Part shown: positions 1 to 9,111 of the stretch, one piece after another
Layout: each line of letters starts with the position of its first letter
Position numbering within the stretch: position 1 is the first letter of the stretch
DNA from: Leptolyngbya sp. CCY15150
Lineage (GTDB): Bacteria > Cyanobacteriota > Cyanobacteriia > RECH01
DNA: 64,000 nucleotides
Assembly (NCBI RefSeq): GCF_016888135.1
Contig: NZ_JACSWB010000174.1
Coordinates: 248,001 to 312,000, forward strand
Direction of reading: 5' to 3'
Program-made: the position numbers and the translations under genes
The notes under the pieces: model-generated
Databases searched by the model: none
Seen by the model: the letters and a program-made list of their open reading frames with translations, nothing else
What the model was told of the DNA's origin: nothing

Positions 1-519
1 CTGTTCCAGGTTGTAGTCAAGATAGACCGTCCGCATCGCTTCTAAGATATCCTGAGCCTTCTCCGGATCATTGCTGGTGTAGTCAACCTGCAGGATTTTG
101 GTATCAACTTCATCTTCCGTCTCCGTGACACGAGATACGGCCAAGCGAGACTGGATCTCATCGGTTGTAATGTCAGGATACTCAGATTGCAACAGCCCCA
201 CCGCTCGCTCCATCAATTGGGAGCCCTGCATGATTCTGATCTGGGTGGCATAGTCTATTTCAATGGGAGCGCCTTCCGTCAAACGATTTTGCTCAGCCCT
301 GGCCCGAGCTACCTCCGGACGTTCACGGTAATTAGATTCGATCAAAAGCTGCATCGAGCTACGATAGGTGGGCTCTTTTTGTCGCGAGTTATGGGCAGCG
401 ATCGGAATTGTGACCAGCAATGCGCCAATAATCCACAGGCGATGCCGCCACAAAACAGACAGGATTTGGCCGTATCCTAGTTCTCCGGTTGATAGATCTT
501 CGCTACGATTCTCAGGCAT
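1..519 (-). CDS. Wzz-like polysaccharide chain-length / export protein, partial
   Basis: The first 173 residues of a protein that runs off the left edge of the window. A cytoplasmic stretch of about 27 residues precedes a membrane segment at about residues 28-43 (motif LWIIGALLVTIPIAA), followed by a predicted periplasmic part. This is the N-terminal layout of Wzz/GumC chain-length regulators and of BY-kinases, which help polymerise and export exopolysaccharide. The C-terminus is outside the window, so a fused tyrosine-kinase domain can be neither confirmed nor excluded. The ATG is 17 bp downstream of the stop of the glycosyltransferase at 537-1643, so the two probably form an operon. No strong ribosome-binding site is visible. 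Confidence 0.75.
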   Translation of the reverse strand, partial: MPENRSEDLSTGELGYGQILSVLWRHRLWIIGALLVTIPIAAHNSRQKEPTYRSSMQLLIESNYRERPEVARARAEQNRLTEGAPIEIDYATQIRIMQGSQLMERAVGLLQSEYPDITTDEIQSRLAVSRVTETEDEVDTKILQVDYTSNDPEKAQDILEAMRTVYLDYNLEQ

Positions 520-536
520 AGCAGATTCTTAAGATC

Positions 537-1643
537 CTAACTTGCTAAGGCTAAACTTTGGGCTCCACAAACATCTTGGATGGCTTGTTCAACACGTTGG
601 AAAAAGACAGCTTCCGTAAACCGCTGAACAGCATGATCACGAATAGCATCATAATCCCATGACATCTCTTGAAATTTTAGTAGCGTGGCTATCAATGACT
701 CCGGCGTTTGCTGATCAAAAAACAGCCCCGTTGTCCCCGGAACCTGCGTATCTAAAACTCCCCCAGCTCCATAGGCAACCACCGGTGTGCCGCTAAAATT
801 CGCTTCAATCGGCACCAACCCGTAGTCTTCCAAAGCAGCGAGAATCACGCCCTTAGCCCGAGACATTAAGCGACAACGCTCTTCATCACTCACGTATCCC
901 AGAAAGGTAACATTGTCAGCCGCCATAGCCTCTAAGCGGCTACGCTCAGGGCCATCACCGGTGATCAGAAGCGGCCAACCTAGCTGGTTAAACGCTTCAA
1001 CAATGACGTCTATGCGCTTATAGCCTAGCAACCGAGCTGAGGCCAAATAGAAATTATCTTTCTGGGCCGAGAACATAAACCGTTGATCGTCAATTGGGTA
1101 GTTAATCACGATGGCAGGCTTTTTGTAAATACTCTCAACTCGGCGAGCAACGGTACTAGAGTTGGCAATGTACAGGTTTGGCTCTTGGGCATAGCGAATA
1201 TCTGTCTTGCGCATGAACTGAAATATTGTTTTAATAACAGGCGAGAAAGCCTTAAAATCTCGATATTCCTTCAGATAAGTCTGGGTATCCCAAAGAAACC
1301 GCGTAATATTATGACATAGACAAATGTGGTAAGCTCCCTTGGACTTGCGGACAGCCTTGGCAAAACTAGAGGTACTACTGATGATCAGGTCATACCCTTG
1401 AAGATTCAAGGTGCGAAACGCAGGGTAGTACAAAGGAGCTAAAAGCCGAAAGTATTTAGCCGATTTTGGAATAGCTTGGAGAAACGTCGTTTTCACGGGG
1501 CGATCGCCCAAATCAATCGTATGCCCAGGTGCATAGATAGATGTATAGACGTCCGCATCTGGAAAGCGACGGCATATAAGCTCAAATACTCGTTCCGCCC
1601 CTCCCCGCTGGGTAAGGTAATCGTGAACTAGGGCAATCTTCAT
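537..1643 (-). CDS. GT4-family glycosyltransferase
   Basis: 368-residue GT-B fold glycosyltransferase of the GT4 type, probably acting in the cytoplasm on a lipid-linked sugar. The start MKIALVHDYL and following RGGAER are typical of the N-terminal domain. The C-terminal nucleotide-sugar domain shows GDGPE near residue 230 and the E-x7-E region (EDYGLVPIE) near residue 272, followed by GTPVVAYGAGG. The donor and acceptor cannot be read from sequence. Its close spacing to the Wzz-like gene downstream suggests exopolysaccharide synthesis. The start is the first ATG and sits at the conserved N-terminus. Confidence 0.88.
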   Translation of the reverse strand: MKIALVHDYLTQRGGAERVFELICRRFPDADVYTSIYAPGHTIDLGDRPVKTTFLQAIPKSAKYFRLLAPLYYPAFRTLNLQGYDLIISSTSSFAKAVRKSKGAYHICLCHNITRFLWDTQTYLKEYRDFKAFSPVIKTIFQFMRKTDIRYAQEPNLYIANSSTVARRVESIYKKPAIVINYPIDDQRFMFSAQKDNFYLASARLLGYKRIDVIVEAFNQLGWPLLITGDGPERSRLEAMAADNVTFLGYVSDEERCRLMSRAKGVILAALEDYGLVPIEANFSGTPVVAYGAGGVLDTQVPGTTGLFFDQQTPESLIATLLKFQEMSWDYDAIRDHAVQRFTEAVFFQRVEQAIQDVCGAQSLALAS

Positions 1644-2848
1644 AATTTATGATCGTCTCAGGCGATGCAGTGAATGGATGATATGAATGACTGATGAATC
1701 CAGACTATTGATCAAGCCAGTGAAAGTCATATATTCAAGGCTGCCACCGACTTGAACAACCTCCACTCTAAAGCACATTAAGCCATAAATGTCAAATGTC
1801 TAGGCATCTAGTAAGCATGCCCCCATTTTACCCTTAGACTAGAATGTGCCTCCCATTTTACCCTTGGAACAGACTAACAAACCTATGAGCTAGAAATGTC
1901 CCATAACAAACTTATCACAGAAGGTAGACATTGATTAGGGTCTATAGAAGCTAGAAGTTTACAGTAGCTTGCTGAACAAACGCGTTAACCACTAGTATGA
2001 TGCTTTCTTACCTCAAGGATGCGCGATCGCCTACATACTTAACATTGTTGGACATAGCTATGAGGCTAAACGTTCACTATCTCTCGTGTTTCGAGCCTCT
2101 CACACAGGCGAACACCTGTTCACTCCTGCTTAGATCCATAGCTTAATCAGCAATGCCCGTAGTTTGTAAGCCTCAACCATGACATCTTTCCATGAGTATC
2201 CAGACCATCCCATAGCCACGTAGAAGCATCCTATTCAAAGATGCCGTTGACGATAGCTGAGGTTATTCAACGTCTAAGCGTTTAAGTCGTCCCTCCTTTC
2301 AATGAATTCATAGAAGACTACAATAACAACCCTAGCCATTTCGCAAGGGATCTAAAACAATGAACGCTAGGATACTGAAAGTCTTGAACAGTCACGGTTC
2401 TATGCCATAAAGCTTAGCGAAAAGCCTCAGTGTTTCCACGAGCATGAGTTTAAACGGCTTACCCCACACTGCTTGATAGCCCCGTTCATACTTTACACAA
2501 TCTTTAAGTTTTCATGAAGAATCCACAAAGATTGTCAATATTTACTAGCATCTTACAGCGTCTGTCAAGAGGGGCGATTAAGTAGGGTTGGAGCACTAGA
2601 CAATGGCTAATCACCTTTCGGAACTAATTATATCCTAAAAATCAGGGTGTTCTCCGTGTTTATACGCAAGGTATCCTAGGATACCTAGACGATAGCTATA
2701 CCACCGCTCAGATGGATAGAACAAGATAAATGACCTAGATCATGAAGGGTAGGCAGGCACAGAAATGCTACCGGCTAGGGTAACTCTTGAGCGATCGCCC
2801 TTCCCCTACGGCTGGTATCTATCCACCTATCATCCTGATCGACCAGGC
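1644..2848. other. Long non-coding stretch, poor in HIP1
   Basis: About 1.2 kb without a convincing gene on either strand. It has one HIP1 site (near 2022) before about 2780, unlike its neighbours. Two structures stand out: a 30-bp-period imperfect direct repeat sharing CCCATTTTACCCTT (1822-1835 and 1852-1865), and a perfect 18-bp palindrome at 2669-2686. The promoter of the exopolysaccharide genes should lie in the left part. The 76-codon open frame at 2765-2995 overlaps the phosphatase gene and looks like chance. Confidence 0.6.
2669..2686. repeat. Perfect 18-bp palindrome
   Basis: AGGTATCCTAGGATACCT reads identically on both strands. It has no loop, so it looks more like a dimeric-protein site than a terminator. 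It lies in the non-coding stretch between the phosphatase and exopolysaccharide genes. No regulator can be assigned. Confidence 0.5.
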
Positions 2849-3715
2849 TCATCTGTTCTCTTGAAGTGCTTGCTGCACAGCGATCGCCCATCCTCGACTG
2901 CCGGATTCTGGCGCAATCTGCCAACCGCGATCGCTGAGAGCTGGGTGGGCCCCGGCCGAGCCGGGAATCACCACAGGCAGATCAACCGCTTCTAGCATCT
3001 CTAGATCATTAGGACTATTACCTAGCCCTATAGTGTAGATAGATTGTTCAGGAATAGCGCTCTGGTAGGCAGCTATTAACAGCCGCACCGCCCTGCCCTT
3101 ACCGGCATGGGGGCCAATTAAATGAGAAAAGCGATCGCCCACCACCACGCCCATCCCCAGTTGCTGCACAGCCGCATCTAATTGATCAGGTTGATCAGGA
3201 TGAATAGTTTTGGGCATCACAAACGGCTCCGTAAAATCCCGTGCCTGGGCCAGGGGAATCGCGTCCCAGGGGAGACCCGTCAGATCCTGCAACGCTGCTG
3301 CTGAGAGATCGCCAAATCCTTGTAGGGGGATGTTGAGTGACCGGGAAAGCTCGACGAGTGCCCGCCGTGCCTCGTCATAGGTACAGCCTAAGCGACACAT
3401 TTGGAGCGTTTCGGTAGGGTCAGTGTCGGCAGGGTCAGTGATCAATCCATGAACGGCGGCCAGATCAAAACGGCGATCGCCCTTGGGAAAAAAAATTGCG
3501 CTACCATTTTCCACAATAAAGGGATCGTGGGACGCAATCTGCTGGCGGAGAGCAGCCACTTCCCGACGAGTTTTACTAGTCACCGGGATCACCGGAATCT
3601 GCTGCCGGTGTAGAGCCTGAAGCACCGGCAGCGCTGCATCATAGCGGTAATCATCAGCATTGAGTAGCGTGCCATCTAAATCGGTAAAAATGAGCACAGC
3701 GGGGGAGGTAGCCAT
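2849..3715 (-). CDS. HAD phosphatase, mannosyl/glucosyl-3-phosphoglycerate phosphatase family
   Basis: A 288-residue HAD-superfamily phosphatase of the MPGP subgroup. Motif I is DLDGTLL near the N-terminus, VTSKTR stands for motif II, FIVENGSAIFFP is a family signature, and motif IV appears as GLGNSPNDLEM. The family removes phosphate from mannosyl- or glucosyl-3-phosphoglycerate to give the compatible solute. The ATG at 3715 is chosen because family homology begins there; an upstream in-frame ATG at 3760 would add 15 residues without homology. It follows the GH13 phosphorylase gene closely on the same strand, and a GT81-type synthase lies divergently at 6115, so glucosylglycerate is the likely product (inference). 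Confidence 0.8.
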   Translation of the reverse strand: MATSPAVLIFTDLDGTLLNADDYRYDAALPVLQALHRQQIPVIPVTSKTRREVAALRQQIASHDPFIVENGSAIFFPKGDRRFDLAAVHGLITDPADTDPTETLQMCRLGCTYDEARRALVELSRSLNIPLQGFGDLSAAALQDLTGLPWDAIPLAQARDFTEPFVMPKTIHPDQPDQLDAAVQQLGMGVVVGDRFSHLIGPHAGKGRAVRLLIAAYQSAIPEQSIYTIGLGNSPNDLEMLEAVDLPVVIPGSAGAHPALSDRGWQIAPESGSRGWAIAVQQALQENR

Positions 3716-3773
3716 AGGTCTGGGAGAATGCAGGGAACGATGACTACCATACCGCACCATCTAGGAAGCTGAG

Positions 3774-5555
3774 CTACTGCATCTCTCTCACGTCGCTGGG
3801 GTCAAATTTGTTGGTAATCCATGCTGATTGATAGGGTTTGAGGACAAACTTGTCGTAGATATTGTGAATCAACTGACCGCTGAGCAGATCACACCAGGGA
3901 TCGGTAATCACCAGATTGAGGTTGGATAGGGCGAGTTGCTGGGTGCGATCGCTGAGGTTGTGGATCGAGAAAATACTCTGATCTCGAATAATACTCTGCC
4001 GCCAGAAGGCAAACAGCGCCTTATTCATAGGGTGCAGCGTATATTGGGTAGCGTTGGGATGAAAGGCTCCCTGCCGTCGCCGAATTTGAATCCGCCGACA
4101 TAGCTCTTTAAGGACAACGGCCTGGGGTGATGTTTCATCTTCTAGAGCCGCCACCAGTTGATCGTAATCCCACTGATGGCGATTAATAGAACGATGGTGT
4201 CCGGTGCGCGCCATCTTATCTAAATCATTGGTTGTAGCCAAGAGGCTATGGATGTAGAAGGCCGGAACACCTTCCAGAGATAACATAATGGTTTGGGAAC
4301 AGAGAAAGCGCTGCACCTGCCAGCGATCCTGTCCCTTGACGGTGCCTTTCATGGCGTCAAACAAGGAAATATTAATTTCATAGGGACTTTCACTGCCGTC
4401 TGGATGGCGACGCATACTAATCTTGCCGCCAAATCGCTGCATGGTGTCGAGCAGGGCCTGGTATTCATCGTCACTGAGCAAACCTTCCGCCGGTCGTAGC
4501 CCAATGCCGTCATGGGACGCCGTGAAATTGAAATAGGCACAGCCGATGGGGGCCGGCGGCATACTCATCATCCAGGTCTTCAGGTGATCCGATCGCCCCT
4601 GCATCAGCGCATTCAACAGCAGCGGCGGCAGGCTGAAGTTATAGATCATGTGAGCTTCATTGCGGTTGCCAAAGTAGCTGAGGTTTTCCCGATTGGGTAC
4701 ATTCGTTTCGGTAATCAGAGCAACATCTGGGTTCGCCATTTGCAAAACTTCCCGCAATAGGCGAATAATGGCGTGAGTTTCCGGCAAATGAATGCAGGGA
4801 GTGCCCAAACGTTTCCAAAGAAATCCCACCGCATCTAGACGAATGTATTTGGCCCCAACAGCTACGTAAAACAAAATAATCTTGATGAACTCGATTAAAA
4901 CCTCTGGATTCTCAAAATTCAGATCAATCTGATCATCACTAAAGGTTGCCCAGACATACTGTTCTCCCTTTGCTGTATCTATTTTGACTAACAGCGGACT
5001 GCTGCGCGGGCGCACCACTTCAGAAACATCCGTCTCCGGCGACACCGCAATGAAGTAGTCACATCCAGGCTTTTGACCCGCCTTAAACTGTTGAAACCAT
5101 TCACTTTGGCTGGAAATATGGTTCAACACCAAATCCACCATCAGGTCATAGTCCTGAGCGATCGCCCGCACATCATCCCAGGTTCCTAGTTCTGGGCTAA
5201 CGCTGAGGTAGTCTTTGACCGCAAAACCATCATCGGAACTATAGGGACAAAACGGTAGAATATGTACCCCGGTCACGGCTGATTTCAAATAGCCGTCTAG
5301 GATGTTCTTCAGCGTGGCAAGCGGCTTCTCGTCAGGGGTATAGATACTATCTCCGTAGGTAATCAGCAATACATTGTCTTCGCTCCACTTCTGAAAATTT
5401 TCGTCCAGGGAAGCGGCGAAGTGCTCCTCTAGCAGACCATACAGGCGGTCTAGCAGGTTATCAATCTGGTTTTCTGGGTAAACGGCTTCGAGCAACGGGC
5501 GGATGCGACGGGCAACGTAGGGATATCGATCAGCAGGTTGGTTGATGACAGTCAT
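3774..5555 (-). CDS. GH13_18 phosphorylase (glucosylglycerate / sucrose phosphorylase family)
   Basis: 593-residue alpha-amylase-fold protein of the sucrose-phosphorylase subfamily. The catalytic triad is visible: nucleophile Asp in RLDAVGFLWK, acid/base Glu in LITETNVPN, and the stabilising Asp in TASHDGIGLRP. Known members phosphorolyse sucrose, sucrose 6'-phosphate, glucosylglycerol or glucosylglycerate, releasing glucose 1-phosphate. The protein is longer than classic sucrose phosphorylases (about 500 residues), as in the glucosylglycerate branch. Its partners, an MPGP-type phosphatase downstream and a GT81-type synthase upstream, argue for glucosylglycerate as substrate. This is inferred from context; substrate-determining loops were not compared. 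No signal peptide, so cytoplasmic. Confidence 0.82.
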   Translation of the reverse strand: MTVINQPADRYPYVARRIRPLLEAVYPENQIDNLLDRLYGLLEEHFAASLDENFQKWSEDNVLLITYGDSIYTPDEKPLATLKNILDGYLKSAVTGVHILPFCPYSSDDGFAVKDYLSVSPELGTWDDVRAIAQDYDLMVDLVLNHISSQSEWFQQFKAGQKPGCDYFIAVSPETDVSEVVRPRSSPLLVKIDTAKGEQYVWATFSDDQIDLNFENPEVLIEFIKIILFYVAVGAKYIRLDAVGFLWKRLGTPCIHLPETHAIIRLLREVLQMANPDVALITETNVPNRENLSYFGNRNEAHMIYNFSLPPLLLNALMQGRSDHLKTWMMSMPPAPIGCAYFNFTASHDGIGLRPAEGLLSDDEYQALLDTMQRFGGKISMRRHPDGSESPYEINISLFDAMKGTVKGQDRWQVQRFLCSQTIMLSLEGVPAFYIHSLLATTNDLDKMARTGHHRSINRHQWDYDQLVAALEDETSPQAVVLKELCRRIQIRRRQGAFHPNATQYTLHPMNKALFAFWRQSIIRDQSIFSIHNLSDRTQQLALSNLNLVITDPWCDLLSGQLIHNIYDKFVLKPYQSAWITNKFDPSDVREMQ

Positions 5556-6114
5556 AGTTGGTGTTCCACGCGTGAACTGAATAATGGCAAGGTAGATGTC
5601 AGGGAATGCGGACGTTTAAGCCATCGCTGCTCTATCCAGATATCCTGAAGGCTGATTGCTAGCACTTGAATGGTCAAACGGTAAGGCAGAGTCAACGGTG
5701 TAGATGCCTGATGAAACCATAGGACAACAGCCCCATGGGCAAGGGTGATTGCAGCAATAGGGCAACTCAGGACTATACTCATTATGGAGAAGTTTTCTGG
5801 GCAGCCTCAGTAGTTAACACTACGAATTTTGTTGGGGTAGAGATGCACCCTGTGGCGTAGAAACGATGCTACACCACATCATTGCCCATCTTAAACCTGG
5901 TTGATTTTTTTCACCATGCCAACCAGCCTACGCGTGCCCGATCCGCGATCGCCACGTTGATTCATGATGGCGATCGCTCATTTGTAGTCCCTCTGACAGC
6001 GATCGCCTTGGGTTTCTCGGATAATCGAGACCATCCTAATCATGAGGACAACTCTGCTCGTGGGGCATCATCCCGACCCAAACCCTTGACGAATGACCTA
6101 TTTCCGGTGATTGC
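5556..6114. other. Divergent promoter region of the glucosylglycerate locus
   Basis: 559 bp between divergent genes, so it must hold promoters for both directions. It contains several HIP1 sites (around 5945, 5970 and 5998). A 76-codon frame on the minus strand overlaps the phosphorylase start by 4 bp but has no ribosome-binding site or recognisable similarity, so it is not called. No clear operator was seen. Confidence 0.5.
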
Positions 6115-7386
6115 ATGGATTATAAGCAAGAACTTATCACCACGATTCACGACTTTGGATGTGACCTAGGATACATAGAAGACAGACTTATCCACTTAAG
6201 TCAACAATCGTCTACGGCTGTTCTTATTCCAGCGCTGTACGATGAATTAGAGCGTCCTGCCTTAGCTCAAATCCGCGAACACCTTCGTCACTGCGAATTC
6301 GTAGACACAGTGGTTATCTGTCTCTATGCAGATACGCCAGAGCAATATGCTAGAGCCGTCCAGTTTTTTGATCCCCTACCCCAGCAAACGTTGATCATCT
6401 GGGAAAATGGCCCCAGGGTGACCCAAGTATTGCAGCATCTCCGCGATCGCGGCTTAGACTTAACGCGCTTTCGCGGCAAAGGACGTGCTGTTTGGCTAGG
6501 GCTAGGTGTTGCTTCTCTTCAGGCAGAAGCGATCGCCCTCCATGATGCCGACATCACCACCTACGACCGCACCTATCCCCTAAAGCTGCTCTACCCACTG
6601 CTGGAAAAGGAATTTGGCATCGCCTTCAACAAAGCCTTCTATGCACGTCTGGGCAGCTACCCACGCGGGCTCCATGGTCGCGTGTCTCGCCTCTTTGTCA
6701 CGCCGCTGCTCACCGCCATGACCGAGGTGTTTGGCTACCGCGACTACCTGCGCTACCTCAGCGCCTACCGCTATCCCCTGTCTGGTGAATTTGCCCTAAC
6801 CCGCAACCTAGCCCTGAATACCCGCGTTCCGGCCAACTGGGGCCTTGAGGTGGGGCTCTTGGCTGAGGTCTACCGGAATGTGGCGAGGAAGCAAATTTCC
6901 CAAGTGGATCTAGGGGTGTTTGACCATAAACATCAAGGGTTGGGCAACTCGCCGGATGATGGTCTGCAAAAAATGTGTCGAGACATTATGTGCTCGATCC
7001 TGCGCACCCTGACCGAAATGGAGCAGGTGGTGATTTCCATTGACCATATCCATACCCTGCGCGTGAAGTTTCGACGGCGGGCCCAAGACTTTACCCGCCA
7101 GTACTTCGTCGATGCCCGGTTTAACAACATTGCCTACAACCGCCACCAGGAGGAGGAAACCATTGAGCGGTTTGAAAAAGTCATCGAGCGGGCTGGGGAG
7201 CAGTATTTCCATGATCCATCCGGGGCGCAAATCCCAGACTGGACAAGGGCCCTGTCCGTCATGCCCGACCTGCGTGAACAGTTGCGGGATGCAGCGGAAC
7301 ATGATGCTACCGAAAGTGGCGCGATCGCTCAAACCCTAGGTCTATCTATCCCGCAGTTGTCTGTCAATCCAGCTCCGTTGTTCTAG
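6115..7386 (+). CDS. gpgS: GT81-type glucosyl-3-phosphoglycerate synthase
   Basis: 423-residue cytoplasmic glycosyltransferase. It resembles glucosyl-3-phosphoglycerate synthases (GT81), which join glucose from an NDP-glucose to 3-phosphoglycerate, the first step of glucosylglycerate synthesis. Evidence: a GT-A fold with a metal-binding acidic motif (ALHDADITTYD), RGKGRAVWLGLG near residue 120, and the family signature RGLHGRVSRLFVTPLL, with GEFALTRNLA and NWGLEVGLL further on. A mannosyl variant cannot be excluded. The gene stands alone on the plus strand, divergent from the phosphatase and phosphorylase genes. No strong Shine-Dalgarno precedes the ATG, which is common in cyanobacteria. Confidence 0.8.
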   Translation: MDYKQELITTIHDFGCDLGYIEDRLIHLSQQSSTAVLIPALYDELERPALAQIREHLRHCEFVDTVVICLYADTPEQYARAVQFFDPLPQQTLIIWENGPRVTQVLQHLRDRGLDLTRFRGKGRAVWLGLGVASLQAEAIALHDADITTYDRTYPLKLLYPLLEKEFGIAFNKAFYARLGSYPRGLHGRVSRLFVTPLLTAMTEVFGYRDYLRYLSAYRYPLSGEFALTRNLALNTRVPANWGLEVGLLAEVYRNVARKQISQVDLGVFDHKHQGLGNSPDDGLQKMCRDIMCSILRTLTEMEQVVISIDHIHTLRVKFRRRAQDFTRQYFVDARFNNIAYNRHQEEETIERFEKVIERAGEQYFHDPSGAQIPDWTRALSVMPDLREQLRDAAEHDATESGAIAQTLGLSIPQLSVNPAPLF

Positions 7387-7632
7387 CCCATGGCCTGCCC
7401 CCAAGACCCAGCCATGGCTGGTCAGCCCAGGCGTTACACAACGTAACCTAGGGACTGAGTTTTCGGGGCAGGCCACGCTTTAGACTTAATTACAATCGGA
7501 GTGACCATCGGACATCGTTTTGACAGATCGAGTCGCCTCCTCAGCACCAGCGTGGGGATCAAGGGCGATCGCCTGCCCTGCTCCGACTGGTTCCATGAGT
7601 TAGTCACCTCTTAGCGTCTAGAGTTTGAAGCA

Positions 7633-8619
7633 ATGTTTCCAACCCATCGTCCCCGTCGATTGCGTAGCCATCCCCAACTGCGTCGGATGGTGCGTGAAAC
7701 AGTGTTAACCACCAATGATCTGATCTATCCCCTGTTTGCGGTGCCCGGTGAGCGCATTGCCAGCGAAGTCAAGTCTATGCCAGGGGTCTATCAGCTTTCC
7801 ATCGACAAAATTGTTGAAGAAGCCAAAGAGGTCTACGACCTAGGCATTCCAGCCATCATCCTGTTCGGCATTCCTGAAACCAAGGATGTGGAAGCGACAG
7901 GTGCCTGGCACGATCATGGGATTGTGCAGCTAGCCGCAACGGCGGTGAAAGAAGCCGTGCCCGATCTGATCGTGATGGTCGATACCTGCCTGTGTGAATA
8001 TACCTCCCACGGTCACTGCGGCTATCTAGAGGTCGGGGATTTGTCGGGTCGAGTGCTCAATGATCCCACCCTAGAGCTGCTGAAGAAAACGGCGGTGTCT
8101 CAGGCCAAAGCCGGTGCCGATATTATTGCCCCCTCCGGCATGATGGATGGCTTCGTGCAGGCGATTCGCCAAGGGCTAGATGAAGGTGGATTTGCCCATA
8201 TTCCCATCATGTCCTACGCCGCCAAATACGCATCGGCCTACTATGGCCCGTTCCGCGATGCCGCCGACTCCGCCCCCCAGTTTGGCGATCGCCGCACCTA
8301 CCAAATGGATCCAGCCAACGGCACCGAAGCCCTCAAGGAAATTGAGCTAGACATTGCCGAAGGCGCAGACATGCTGATGGTGAAACCGGCTCTCTCCTAC
8401 ATGGACATTATCTGGCGCGTCAAGGAAGCCACCAACCTGCCGGTCGCTGCCTACAACGTCTCTGGGGAATATTCCATGATCAAGGCTGCGGCTCTCAATG
8501 GCTGGATTGATGAACAAAAGATCACCTTGGAAACCTTGACCAGCTTTAAGCGGGCCGGTGCTGACATGATCCTCACCTACCATGCCAAAGATGCCGCCCG
8601 CTGGCTAGCGGAAGGCTAG
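7633..8619 (+). CDS. hemB: Delta-aminolevulinic acid dehydratase (porphobilinogen synthase)
   Basis: 328 residues, the normal family length. The enzyme condenses two 5-aminolevulinate molecules into porphobilinogen for haem, chlorophyll and bilin synthesis in the cytoplasm. The two active-site lysines lie in [14 protein letters not shown] and [10 protein letters not shown]. The metal loop reads [14 protein letters not shown], with three cysteines, the zinc-binding type rather than the aspartate-rich magnesium type of plants. The start [11 protein letters not shown] fits the family. The gene appears monocistronic. Confidence 0.97.
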   Translation: MFPTHRPRRLRSHPQLRRMVRETVLTTNDLIYPLFAVPGERIASEVKSMPGVYQLSIDKIVEEAKEVYDLGIPAIILFGIPETKDVEATGAWHDHGIVQLAATAVKEAVPDLIVMVDTCLCEYTSHGHCGYLEVGDLSGRVLNDPTLELLKKTAVSQAKAGADIIAPSGMMDGFVQAIRQGLDEGGFAHIPIMSYAAKYASAYYGPFRDAADSAPQFGDRRTYQMDPANGTEALKEIELDIAEGADMLMVKPALSYMDIIWRVKEATNLPVAAYNVSGEYSMIKAAALNGWIDEQKITLETLTSFKRAGADMILTYHAKDAARWLAEG

Positions 8620-8805
8620 CGGCAATTCTGCACCGGTGTGAACGAATGCAACAGAGTTGCAACACAGTAGATACCTTTCTCAGTACAACTGAGTAGAAGC
8701 ACTACAGTATGTGACGAGCGTGCAATAGTCGCCCCCGTACATCTGCGATTGATGATAGATATGAACTTAGTCAAGCTATCATCAGACGTTACGCCGGTGC
8801 ATAAC

Positions 8806-8922
8806 ATGGACGTTGAATCACTTTTAGTCGTCGCTCTGATTGTTTCTATTCCCGTATGCTGCCTCACGGTTTACAACCGCGTTATGCAGGGTGGAGCCTT
8901 GATTCCACGTCAGTTTGACTGA
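8806..8922 (+). CDS. 38-residue single-pass membrane peptide
   Basis: A small open frame from ATG to TGA starting MDVESLLVVALIVSIP, with one membrane helix (about residues 5-23) and a short polar tail ending PRQFD. Size and layout match the small membrane subunits of cyanobacterial photosystems, cytochrome b6f or NDH-1, but I do not recognise it as any named one. It lies alone downstream of hemB, followed by an inverted repeat (AGATACC / GGTATCT at about 8923-8952). The ribosome-binding site is weak. It could be a chance frame. Confidence 0.45.
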   Translation: MDVESLLVVALIVSIPVCCLTVYNRVMQGGALIPRQFD

Positions 8923-9111
8923 AGATACCGGCTACGCAAAGCGTGAATGTCGGGTATCTGGTTGACGGCTCAAAGCCTGATGCGCAGAGGCTTGAGTGCA
9001 GCCCAACCTATGACTAGAGGGTTGAGCGCAGCCGAAACCCGACAGCTTCATTTCTTTAAGTCTGCCGTAGCGGCAGGCAAGGGTTAAGATGACCATCGTT
9101 GAAATGGCTGT
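8923..9111. repeat. Non-coding stretch with short inverted and direct repeats
   Basis: It holds an inverted repeat with arms AGATACC and GGTATCT, and two imperfect direct repeats around GGCTTGAGTGCAGCCCAACC and GGGTTGAGCGCAGCCGAAAC (about 8986-9045). This looks like small dispersed palindromic repeat material between convergent genes. No T-run marks a classical terminator. Confidence 0.4.

Noticed and set aside
5552-5782. 76-codon minus-strand frame overlapping the phosphorylase start by 4 bp
   Set aside because: ATGA overlap looks operon-like, but there is no ribosome-binding site, no family match, and the frame occupies the expected promoter.
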